A stretch of 64,000 nucleotides of DNA. Origin: Ceriagrion tenellum (taxonomy: Eukaryota > Arthropoda > Insecta > Odonata > Coenagrionidae). The translations under genes and the position numbers were made by a program. Location: the NCBI GenBank assembly GCA_963169105.1, contig OY720639.1:49085848-49149847 (forward strand). The letters are read 5' to 3'. Shown one piece after another: positions 1-8,761 of this stretch. The stretch's first letter is position 1, and each line of letters begins with the position of its first letter. The notes below the pieces were generated by a model. The model was not told the DNA's origin, ran no database searches, and was given only the letters and a program-made list of their open reading frames with translations.

Positions 1-2439
1 AATTTGCTGTATTCTTTGTCCTCCCATAGGGTCGTAAAACAAATGTGCCAGTTAGACAGGTGGCCGCCAGTGTCGCTCCACCAACAAGAAAATTAGCCTG
101 CCATATCAATGCTCTCTTTAGAGATTTCTAAGTGACAATGACGTTCATCCAAGGTATGGAGTGAAGAATTCAAAGGAATTGTCTTTTCAACTTACTCAGA
201 GAGTATACTTTGTTGCAGCAGTAAGCAAACTGATTCCTCTCCATCATTCTTTGCCTTGGGAATTCCTCTAAGAGGAACTTAAAGAGAGTTTCTTATTTTT
301 TCCAATACTTTTTTGCTCCAAATATGTTTATCATTAAAAATAATTTCACACGAAAATCGCTTAGTGTCTTGTCGACTAACGCGTCCCGCGGGAGGAGTTA
401 GGAATTTAAAGGGATGAGATTCTGTTGGCCATGCTGAGGATAGAATATTGAGGAAGAGGATTTAACGAGAAGAGGAGGATAGGTAAGTATTTTGAATATA
501 GCAAGGACTAGTAGAATACTCATGCTGTAGAGAAAGATATGTTGTAGAATCATAGTGATTAGCGCTTGAAATATACCTGATTGCAACAATAAAACACCAA
601 ATGAAATCTAATTATCTTAACCAATACGAATGTTGAACAAGTGTATGTATCACCGTCTCAGATTCATCTCATTTAATACTTATTTTAACCTTAAAATTCC
701 CGGGAAACAAGTTATCCCCTCTTGTGGTTATCCGAATTATTTTTATGAGAGCTTGATGCGCCCTGGTCATTCATTTATTATTATGGTAATTCTTAGCCGC
801 GGATTCGACGATCAGCTTGTTCTAACCTGTTGATATGATCTCTTGAAATTGGGATTAAGTTGGAGTTGTTCCGTTATAATATCGCGCCCTGCTACACCAA
901 ATGGACACAGGATGTGAATACTCAAAAATGCCGAATTGACTAAACCATGCGAAAGACTGATTGTTTCCTCACTTGAATATCACTACGGTGTTCGAGAAAC
1001 TCCATCTAGGTCCATAGTGTCACCTTTGATCGAGAGTCGCTGTTAATGACTCTTGGAAGGATTGACATTTAATTGTCATTTTTGAGCATGAAGCGGACGT
1101 AATTTTTCAGAAAAGCGTTTTTCCCGCTATAAGGATATTTTATTTATGTTCACAGTGAAATATAAATTTAAATACATTACATCCGTCCGCCTGGACACTA
1201 CGAGTTCCGACGAGATCGGCATATTTTCATGTACCTACATTTTATTGAGCATAAGATTAGGCTTCGCTTTATTTGGAACAATACTCTGTTTTAATTCTTG
1301 CGAGAGAGATGAATTATTGCTTGAATGTAATATTGGGTCACATAAATTCATAATGAAGTTGATGGTAATTAATATGTACAGAGAAGTATATTAGACTACT
1401 TCTTTGGTGTGAATACCCTGGAGACATACACATGAATGTTGTCTCTCATTTCAGTCGGTTCGGTAATGTAATATAATTGAGAAAGGTCATGCGCCGGAAA
1501 TGAGGGTCAGAATTGATGTCTAATATTTCAACAGCAATTTAGACCTCGATGCCTCGAGAAGCAATTTTGCATCGGAAGTATCATGCTATTAAAATATGAT
1601 TTGGCTATCGTGCAGATATTGTGTGCCCCTTATCTAAATATTGTTCGGCGCGGGAGATGGTCGAATGGAGGAATTTAAAGTCGCCAGACCAGTTGTAAAA
1701 ATGTTTTCCTTGCTTATAGTTGTACCTGGAGTAAATGCACCAAATATGTCGGTGGCGTGCAATAAAGGACCCATGAGGTGTGCATATGTACGAATATGGA
1801 AATCTGAGCAGGGAAAGTATTTCCTCTCGGACAGGTCTTTCCGAGCCAAATCCCATCAAATCCTGGATAGTCGACTGTTGTAGAGGCAGCTTTATGAAAA
1901 GTTTTCCCCTCTTTTTTGCCTGATTGTTGTAAAACTTATTACCAATTTATACGCATGATATTCTTTTTTCGGAGAATAATTGGTTTATATGTAATCGATC
2001 ATATTTGGTAGTTGAAGCTTCAGTTATACTGAAGTTTTTATTTCTTCCGTTTTGTCGCGCTGTAGCTCAAGAAATTTTAGCCGATTTAAACGCATGGAAT
2101 TCTCTTGTATACAGATTTTTAGAGAGTTATTTATTTATGTTTGTTTGTCATTTCTATATGCTATTATATCTTTATCACTTCCTCCGTCCTAAAAAAGTGG
2201 AAATTATTCGTAAATAGTGAAGAAAATAAAGCTGTCATCCTCTCTTTTTATCCTGCTCAGTTCTGGGTCTGACGGAGTAGGGACATAAGTCAGATGACAA
2301 CATTAGCAATTGAAAAGATTAAGATACGAGTTGAAGCTTTGGAGGAAACAAAAATGTGTTGGTTTAGTACGCAATAAATAGCATGTTTTATAAGTGGAGC
2401 GTATATTGCTCTTTTTTTAATTTTGAGCTGGACTAGGGA
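1..2439. other. No feature recognised
   Basis: AT-rich non-coding DNA. The open frames here are short and show no family motif or codon pattern. Confidence 0.6.
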
Positions 2440-2700
2440 AAGAAATTGGGGATCGGAAAAGTAAAATGAAAGTTTGGTCGGTATTTTTGACAGTAGCAAG
2501 GGTCGTTTTTTAATAGATAGTTACGTCCAAGCTCTGCTTTTTCGGGTGTAAGAGTCGCAATTTGAAGCGGATGGGGAAGTGTAGTTCGGTACGGAATCGA
2601 TCAACTGGGTGGAAATAGCATCGACCTGCGAAGGAGCTTACTATTTCATTTTATGGGTGAACGACCGACCAATCTTGACTCAATATACTGGCATCGATAA
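2440..2700. repeat. Diverged duplicated segment, copy 1
   Basis: The core 2565-2660 aligns with 7258-7350: both share GAAGCGGA, GTTCGG, a CGATCA with a following GTGGA, and a CTATTT end. Identity is roughly two thirds by eye. Nothing coding was recognised in it. Confidence 0.5.
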
Positions 2701-2814
2701 AAGTGGACATTTGAAATGGCTCCATAAATATGAGCATTTATGTTCGTTTTGTATGAGTTTTACTCAGGCAGTATTTTGTGTGCATCTTCAAATTAAAATA
2801 TCATAAAATACGTT

Positions 2815-2890
2815 TTATGTACTATTTTGAAAAATAGCCTGGATTTCTGATGTTTTTTATTATGGGCACGGTGTAATGACGAATTTTTCA
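2815..2890. repeat. Paralogous empty copy of the LINE insertion site
   Basis: This segment reads TTATGTACTATTTTGAAAAA through the CCTGGATTT target and on to TTTTTTATTATGGGCACG. The same sequence is found split around the LINE at 3305-3338 and 6453-6491 (TTTTTATTATGAACACGATA). The left half is identical over its 34 bases up to GGATTT and the right half is about 80 percent alike. It is a local duplicate that lacks the LINE. Confidence 0.85.
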
Positions 2891-3016
2891 AAATTTGTCA
2901 AGCTTAGGAACTAATCGGAATGCGCTAGTAATACCCTTTCAACAATTTATTTAATTTGATTTAAGTAATTTTATAAGTTATATTTTCAGGCTTTACTTTG
3001 TGGAGACGCGACACAT

Positions 3017-3279
3017 GAAATAATTTCTCACTATGTACATTCTACCCTTTTTTATTTTGACCGACCATGGTTTCGACATACCTTGTTATTTTCAAGGTGG
3101 ATATCCCTTATTTCAGTGTCCTGAAACCGGGAGGTAGATGGGGGGAAGTGAATCAGAGGGCAAGTCCCCTCTAATTATTTATTTAGTAATAGAGGGCAGT
3201 CCTCTCTATTTCACTCTCCCCATATACTATATGAAAATAAATAATTGTGGAATGTACAAAGTGTGAAGTTATTTTATTA
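3017..3279. mobile_element. Foldback (MITE-like) element with interrupted arms
   Basis: The outer arms 3017-3047 and 3245-3279 are inverted repeats (both contain TGTACATTC or its complement). The inner arms 3141-3171 and 3191-3221 pair as well (GGGGAAGTGAATCAGAGG against its diverged complement AGAGGGCAGTCCTCTCTATT). The left arm holds about 90 extra bases with their own small hairpin, GGTTTC to GAAACC. No clear target duplication was seen, so the ends are approximate. Confidence 0.6.
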
Positions 3280-3304
3280 GATGATATTGTTTCACTAAGC
3301 AGCC

Positions 3305-3338
3305 TTATGTACTATTTTGAAAAATAGCCTGGATTTTT
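3305..3338. repeat. Left half of the duplicated segment split by the LINE
   Basis: It matches 2815-2848. The right half resumes at 6453-6491 after the LINE. The LINE therefore inserted after the duplication. Confidence 0.85.
3328..3338. repeat. Target-site duplication, left copy (LINE 3339-6441)
   Basis: CCTGGATTTTT, identical to 6442-6452 on the other side of the LINE. The same target sequence occurs without an insertion at 2839-2849 as CCTGGATTTCT. Confidence 0.9.
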
Positions 3339-3374
3339 ACATACATACATACCCATCACTCCGTTCCCTTTCGG

Positions 3375-3977
3375 GGTAGGCACAGTCAAAATTTTTCACT
3401 CATTAATACATATTTGTACACCTAACTCTTTTTCAACAATTTCCTCCATACTGACCTATCTTTGCAAACCTCTTTTGCCTCATTTACCCCCATACACTGT
3501 TTCTTACACGCCCTCCTGTTTTTAAAACTCCTCATCCATTCCACTCTCATCCATTGTCTCCACATGGCCAAACCAACGAAGCGCACTCCTTTCATACACG
3601 TCCATTACTGGAGCATTTAACCTATATTCATTCATGACCCACTCATTCCTGACCCTACCCATCCTATTTTTGCCGCAAATATTCCTCATATAACTCATAG
3701 CCACGGCGTTTAGTCTACTCTTATGTCTATCCTGACTTACCCATGTTTCACTACCATGTAGCAAATTGGGAAGAAGTACACTTTTGTACACGGTAATTTT
3801 CACTTCCTTAGACAAGCACTCATTCCTTGATATGCTCCACATGCTACCGACTACTTTCCTTCCAGCATTCGCATATCCCTTTATCTCCTGATCTATCCGT
3901 CCATCTTTTGCAAACATCTTACCTAAGTACACAAAATCATCTACTTGTTCAATTACTTCACCATTTGCCGTCATCAT
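3375..3977 (-). pseudogene. LINE ORF C-terminal region, frameshifted at its end
   Basis: 3977-3522 is open and reads DDFVYLGKMFAKDG, LLPNLLHGSETWV, RNICGKNRMGRVRNEW and ERSALRWFGHVETMD, the conserved post-RT region of many arthropod and vertebrate LINEs. The frame stops just after MDEEF. In another frame the usual ending continues as NEAKEVCKDRSVWRKLL, the common xDRxxWR terminus, down to about 3430. So one more small indel lies near 3522. The role of this region is not well known; it is thought to help bind RNA or DNA. A related but more decayed copy of the same segment lies at 32740-33289. Confidence 0.85.
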
Positions 3978-4012
3978 ACAGTTATTCTCCCCATTCTCCT
4001 TATCTAAAACTA

Positions 4013-5024
4013 CTACTTTAGTTTGCTCGCATTTACCCTCAATTCCATTCTCTCTTTTGATTCACAAAACTTATCTAGGAGCTTCTGTAATCCCTGTTGA
4101 CTGTCTGAGATCAAAAAAGCATCATCCGGGTATAGAAGAACTCGCACGTTTACATTTCCAATCAAAACACCGTCGTTTTCACCACATGCGTCTCTAAGAC
4201 ATTTATCCATAAATACATTAAACAGCCATGGAGACATTGCGCATCCTTGCTTTACACCCCGATTTATTACAAATGAATCACTCAGAGCCCCGTTAACTCT
4301 TACAATTGCCTTACTATTGTCATACATCGCCATCATAAAGTTCAATTATTGCCCATTCACTCCATAGTCCCTCAAAACCTTCCACAACTTCTATCTATTT
4401 ACTCTGTCATATGTCTTTTCTAAATCGACAAACGCACCTTACACTTTCTTTCGGACACTCACGCATTTTTCTTTCACTTGCTGAAGTGCAAACAGCTGGC
4501 CACTACATCCTCTCCCAGGCATAAACCCACACTGCACACCCCATATTCTGTCGAAAGTAATATTCCTCACTCTTTCGATTAATATTTTACTGAACACTTT
4601 TCCCGGGATACTCAAATAAACTAATTGCCCGATAATTATTACATTCGGTCTTTCCTCCCTTCCCTTTGTACAACGGAACGATGATAGCATTCTTCCAATC
4701 CGCTGGAACAACAGAAACCTGTAAGCATAAATTGTATAGTTTACGCAGCCTACAAATTAGTAATTTACACCCACACTTCAACATTTCACTGAATATCCCA
4801 TCTATGCCTGCAGCCTTTCCATTTTTCAATATTCTCCCAGCCGTTGTGACCTCCTTCTCACTGATATCCTTTTCCTTCATCACATTCTCACATACCTCTT
4901 CACAAGGCTCATCCTCAACGCCTGAAATATTATTGTACAATTCTTCAAAATACTCCCTCCAGCAGCCCCTGATATTGCTCTCGTCCCACATGATCTCTCC
5001 GATTTTATTCTTTACCGCATTCAT
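4013..5024 (-). pseudogene. LINE reverse transcriptase domain, frameshifted, YPDD in place of YADD
   Basis: 5024-4587 carries the N-terminal fingers with GKAAGIDGIFSEMLK, PADWKNAIIVPLYKGKG and NYRAISLFEYPGK. The frame shifts near 4620 and continues in 4711-4439 with GKVFSKILIERV and WGVQCGFMPGRGC. 4345-4013 carries the palm, with VNRGVKQGC-like INRGVKQGCAMSPWLFNVF and the catalytic box at 4121-4132. That box reads LLYPDDAFLI where active enzymes have YADD; one base change (GCG to CCG) would explain it. This domain copies the element's RNA into DNA at the nicked target. The Pro next to the catalytic aspartates and the frameshifts make activity very unlikely. Confidence 0.9.
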
Positions 5025-5276
5025 TCCCCTGCCTTCCCCAATCTTTACTCACTTCCCCTTTTTACTCACTTCCAAAACAGCTTTTTATTACCTTCAAAAT
5101 CACTCTGCATTTTGTTAGCTTCATCCGCACGCATTCTTTCTTCGCTCTCATTCACAATGATTTTGCAACTATTCTTTTTCTTTCTGTAAATCTCACATGC
5201 CTTAGTACGCTCTTCCTAAGATTTGGCAGCAATCATATTCTTGTATGCCTCTTTCTTTTCTGACTTCAATTTTCAC

Positions 5277-6420
5277 TTATTCATTCCACCAAGCATCACC
5301 TTTCATTCTTCCTACCACTCCTTTTCCACATACACTTTTAGCACATTCCACCATCACTCCTTTTAAACACTCCCACGCATCATTCACATTCTCGTTTCTG
5401 ATATCTTCGTACCATTCTCTCTGCTTCAACGATAGAGCATCCTCAAGCATACAACCATACCGCATTCTTACCTCACTGTCTAGGAACCTTTCCACTTTTA
5501 CTATCAACTGCTTACGCGCAACATTCTTCCTTGGCACCCACTTTCTGCCCAGATTCACTTTGGAGAGTACCAAATAGTGGTCTGTTCCACATTCAGCACC
5601 CCTAATCACTCGCGTGTCCCACACTAACTCTCTCAATCTCTCATCATACGCTATAAAATCAATCATGCTTTTACAGTCGCCCCTTTGCCAAGTATACATA
5701 TGTATTCTCTTATGTTTAAACCATGTATTCGACACAAACAATCCTTTTTCCAAGCACATACTCACCAAGTTTTCACCATTATCATTCACTCTGGGGTCTC
5801 CAAAAAGGCCCAACCACTCTCTCATATGCATCCCGTCTCACACCAACCCACGCATTCATGTCACCTAGTAAAATTATTCTCTCACCAGGATCACAATCAT
5901 TCAAAACCTCTCTGTGTTTCCCAAAACTCATATTTCACAGTCACTCTCTCCATTCAATGGTGCATAGCACGCCACAATCACAACTCTCCAAATACCTACT
6001 TTCATGCAAACCCAGAGCAATTTAGGGGTTACTAACTCGTACTTCCAAACTAGCAACTTAGCTCTCTCATTAAAAATAAGTCCTACACCTTGACTGCCGT
6101 GTACGTGATCTTCAACTCCTGACCACAATGCCAGACTACCGCCTATCCCGCCCTAGGCCTACCGCCTATACAGACTAATCCCGCCCCTTACGCTTAGTTT
6201 CACATGCACACAAAACATCCATTCGTCTCACTTTCATTTCATTCAGCAACTCATGCTCCTTTCCATACACTCCTCTTATATTCCAAGTACCGAGAGTCCA
6301 GTTCGTTTCCAGTCCGTATCTTGATGGGCCAACCTTATTCAGATCCCTCCGCCCATCGTGGCTTCGGCTGTCCGAGGCAACATTTTGACGTTTAGCAGTA
6401 AGTTGTAATAGAGTATGCAA
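5277..6420 (-). pseudogene. LINE endonuclease domain (EEP family), frameshifted
   Basis: Three frames carry the exonuclease-endonuclease-phosphatase domain that nicks target DNA for LINE insertion. 6420-6175 reads TLGTWNIRG and DVLCACETKRKG, holding the N-terminal Asn and the catalytic Glu. 6128-5928 reads MWSGVEDHVHGSQGVGL and VVIVACYAPL. The catalytic GDxN motif survives as GDMNAWVG at about 5849-5866, but in another frame from the pieces either side. 5831-5277 reads GLFGDPRVNDNGENL, then a segment with NTWFKHKRIHMYTW, MIDFIAYDE and a final GTDHYLVL in place of the usual SDH. Thus all main endonuclease motifs can be seen, but at least two frameshifts and stops separate them. The frame opens at about 6418, close to the 5' end of the element, so little or no 5' untranslated region remains. 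Confidence 0.88.
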
Positions 6421-6441
6421 GGTTACCAGCCTTCGCAGTAC

Positions 6442-6452
6442 CCTGGATTTTT
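6442..6452. repeat. Target-site duplication, right copy (LINE 3339-6441)
   Basis: CCTGGATTTTT, the second copy of the 11-bp direct repeat that bounds the LINE. Confidence 0.9.
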
Positions 6453-6491
6453 AATGCTTTTTATTATGAACACGATATAAGGTCGGATTTT

Positions 6492-7139
6492 TTCCGGTAG
6501 TCTTGGATTTCACTTAGTCTTAGATTATTATGGCGATAGTGGTGATTGCTGTGTCTTTCTAACATTCCAATATCAGGAATGTGGCAGTTTAGGAAAATAA
6601 TATCGAATGAGAATTATGAACATTTTCTTTGTTTATGGTCAGTTATCGCAGAATAAGAACTGGAAGAGGGTAAGAACACATGATGATGGCCCGGTTTACA
6701 TTAAAGGCGCCAGTTTAAATTTCAAATTTATTAGTTGCTTTAAATTTTGAACGAAATGAAGAAAATTAGGGGTGGTTTAAAACCACATGAAATATGTCAC
6801 ACAGAAATTGGAAATAATTGGAAATCCATTTTGATTCTTTTTCCTCTTTTTTCATCTTCTCTGGAGTTGGTCCTGCGTCGATTGCGAGTAGGTAATGAAT
6901 AGAGAAGACTATAGTATTTTTTATACTGTGAATATTTTTTGTTCTTTTTTCTTCTGATCACGGTTAACGAAACTGATTTTTTGGGAAGCTTTGGGGAATT
7001 CTTAATTATATAGAGGTTAGAAGTGTAAGATAATTCTGCAATTACTGCGTCATTTATTTTTAAACTAAGAATATTGATTTGAAGGAAGAAGAAAACACGC
7101 AGTATTAATAAATTTTATTATTATAAATGGAATGAGCAA
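6492..7139. other. No feature recognised
   Basis: AT-rich DNA between the LINE target site and the duplicated segment, with no motif seen. Confidence 0.6.
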
Positions 7140-7390
7140 AATGAGGCGAGAACCAATTTAAGTCGGAGAGAAGTTTGGCTGGCTATCGACCTCTGAAAGG
7201 CTCCGGTTCTTTTTCATTGGTCGTTCTTTCAAATAATCGATTTGGAGCTTCGTAATTAAAAGGGAAGCGGAAATGCGTTGTTCGGAATGGATTCGATCAG
7301 TTGTGTGGAGGCAGCGACATGCTGCCTCGCAGTAAACTATTTTGCTCCCGGGGAAACGGACGATTCCACGTTAATGCTTTTTTGATCGTG
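7140..7390. repeat. Diverged duplicated segment, copy 2
   Basis: This is the counterpart of 2440-2700, in the same orientation, lying directly upstream of the CpG-rich patch 7380-7750. Copy 1 has no such patch after it. Confidence 0.5.
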
Positions 7391-7750
7391 TGCAGCGGTG
7401 CGCGCGACTCAGGCGGCGGTTAAGGAAGCGGCGAAACGAAATTACGCCCCCGATCGTCTGCTTTCGACATACATATGCGCGCAAGGTGTAGAGGTCCCCG
7501 CGTCAACGCGCGTGGCCCTTCACTCGCCTCGCAAACCCACGCGTACACAAGCGAGTGCAAATACGTTAGCTATGTGTCCCTTTCCCACCTTACTAATCTC
7601 ATCTGTTGACGAATTTTGTGACTACGGCGTCGATGGGATGGGGATGAGGCTATGGCGTGCTTCCTATTGTTCCAGTAAGCAAGTCCAGCTCCGTAGTCTG
7701 CTTGCCCGTCAGCCAGTTTTGGCTCGAAGGGAAAGGAGGGTTCTATGAAT
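7380..7750. promoter_or_regulatory. CpG-rich patch, possible regulatory or first-exon region
   Basis: GC and CpG rise sharply here (GCGCGCGACTC, GGCGGCGG, CGCGCGTGG) within AT-rich surroundings. A 116-codon frame beginning with GTG crosses it (7398-7748), but long open frames are expected in GC-rich DNA and its product shows no domain. It could be a promoter, an enhancer or a CpG-rich repeat; no TATA box or start signal settles this. Confidence 0.35.
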
Positions 7751-8188
7751 GATGGATAAATGAAAGGTAGTAAATTCCATGGAGATAAAACTCATTCGTT
7801 AAAAACGTGACATTTCGTCGAAATATGATCTTAAGTAACACAGACCAACATGGATATGCCCATGCCCATGGATTTAAGGGCCCTTTCCGGCCTAATTTTG
7901 TGCGCTGAATCCGAATCTACTCGTGAAAATTGGCTACAACGTCAGAATTTTGAGATATGCTAACCTTAAATGGTCAAAATGGCAATTTTATGGTCTATTT
8001 GACCTTGAATATCTCCGAAACCGAAGGTGATCGAGTGATTCTGCCAACGGATTCGAATGCTGCATAAAAATGTATGGAATACAACTATGATGCCAATAAA
8101 TGCAGCTTTTTCCATAATCTTTATCTTATATTTCAAATTTGTGCACTAAAAATTATAGAATAGTTGAATTATAATAAAGTTGTTGATA

Positions 8189-8423
8189 AAAGATCGTAGG
8201 CTTTCCTGGCGAATAATATGAGTAAAATCTTCTCGGGTTTGGCACCAGGTAAGGCTATTAAAGGCCAACGTTTTGACGAGAAACTCTCTCATTGTCATCA
8301 GGGCTAAGACTGATCAATCTTGGCCCTGATAGGTCTTAGCCCTGATGACGATGAGAGAGTTTCTCGTTGAAACGTTGGCCTTTCATAGCCTTACCCGGTG
8401 CCAAACCTGAGAAGGTTTTACTC
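8189..8423. mobile_element. Foldback element with hammerhead-like core and 12-bp target duplication
   Basis: A 235-bp element is flanked by perfect direct repeats AAGTTGTTGATA at 8177-8188 and 8424-8435. Arms 8220-8310 and 8333-8423 are inverted repeats with about seven mismatches in 91. A further 31 bp at the left end (8189-8219, with GGCTTTCCTGGCGAA) has no partner on the right. A 12-bp duplication is too long for most cut-and-paste elements and fits retro-insertion. The right arm contains CTGATGA (8342-8348) and GAAAC (8369-8373) joined by a pairing stem. The element lies inside the older foldback 7836-8761. Confidence 0.8.
8339..8379 (+). ncRNA. Hammerhead-ribozyme-like core
   Basis: The order is GCC (8339-8341), CTGATGA, a hairpin in which CGA-GAGA pairs with TTTCTCG, GAAAC (8369-8373), GTT, then GGC (8377-8379), which pairs with the first GCC. 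This matches stem I, CUGAUGA, stem II, GAAA and a UH cleavage position of a hammerhead. Departures are two unpaired T before GAAA, a bulged T in stem II and a stem III of about one pair. Structure is seen; activity is a guess. Confidence 0.4.
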
Positions 8424-8761
8424 AAGTTGTTGATAGTTGCCAAGTTAATAGAGGTTATGGTTACAGTAGTTTTTTCTAGGTTTCATAAATTTATTATTAA
8501 ATTAAATAAAATATTATTTTTTTAATGCAAATGTTGAATCCGTTTGCGGAATAACTCTATCTTCTTTGGTTTCTGAGATATTCAAGCTCAAAAAGAGCTC
8601 AAAATTGCCATTTTGACCATTTAAGGTTGCAATATCTGAAAATTCTGACGTGATAGCCAATTTTCGTAAGTAGATACGGATTTAGCGCTGAAAATTATGT
8701 CGGAAAGGGCTCCTTGCATCAAAAAAGCATTCGAGACCCTAAAATTTTCGGACCTGTGTAA

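Larger units (their letters stand above)
3339..6441 (-). mobile_element. Near full-length APE-type non-LTR retrotransposon (LINE), degenerate
   Basis: A 3.1-kb element on the minus strand encodes, in order, an apurinic-type endonuclease, a reverse transcriptase and the usual cysteine-poor LINE C-terminal region. It is flanked by an 11-bp direct repeat CCTGGATTTTT at 3328-3338 and 6442-6452, the target-site duplication. Its 3' end (left in the window) is a short (TGTA)n tail at 3339-3352, preceded in element sense by a GC-richer segment including GTGCCTACCCCGAAAGGGAA near 3370-3389. The length and single long reading frame match RTE-like elements, but I cannot place the clade from sequence alone. 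The reading frame is broken by at least four frameshifts and several stops, so the copy is dead. LINEs move by target-primed reverse transcription of their RNA, and the direct repeats show this copy arrived that way. Confidence 0.92.
7836..8761. mobile_element. Large foldback element with about 200-bp inverted arms
   Basis: Left arm 7877-8070 and right arm 8518-8716 are long inverted repeats. Both arms carry GTCAGAATTTT, CCTTAAATGGTCAAAATGGC and AATATCTC in opposite orientation. Short matching ends, TAACACAGACC at 7836-7846 and the complement of TTACACAGGTCC at 8750-8761, suggest the termini. Arm identity is roughly three quarters, so it is old. It has no coding capacity and is presumably a non-autonomous DNA element. 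A second, younger element sits in its central spacer at 8189-8423. Confidence 0.8.

Noticed and set aside
3339..3352. (ACAT)n microsatellite
   Set aside because: It is better explained as the LINE 3' tail than as an independent repeat.
7398..7748. 116-codon plus-strand frame
   Set aside because: It starts with GTG, not ATG, in CpG-rich DNA and has no recognisable domain.
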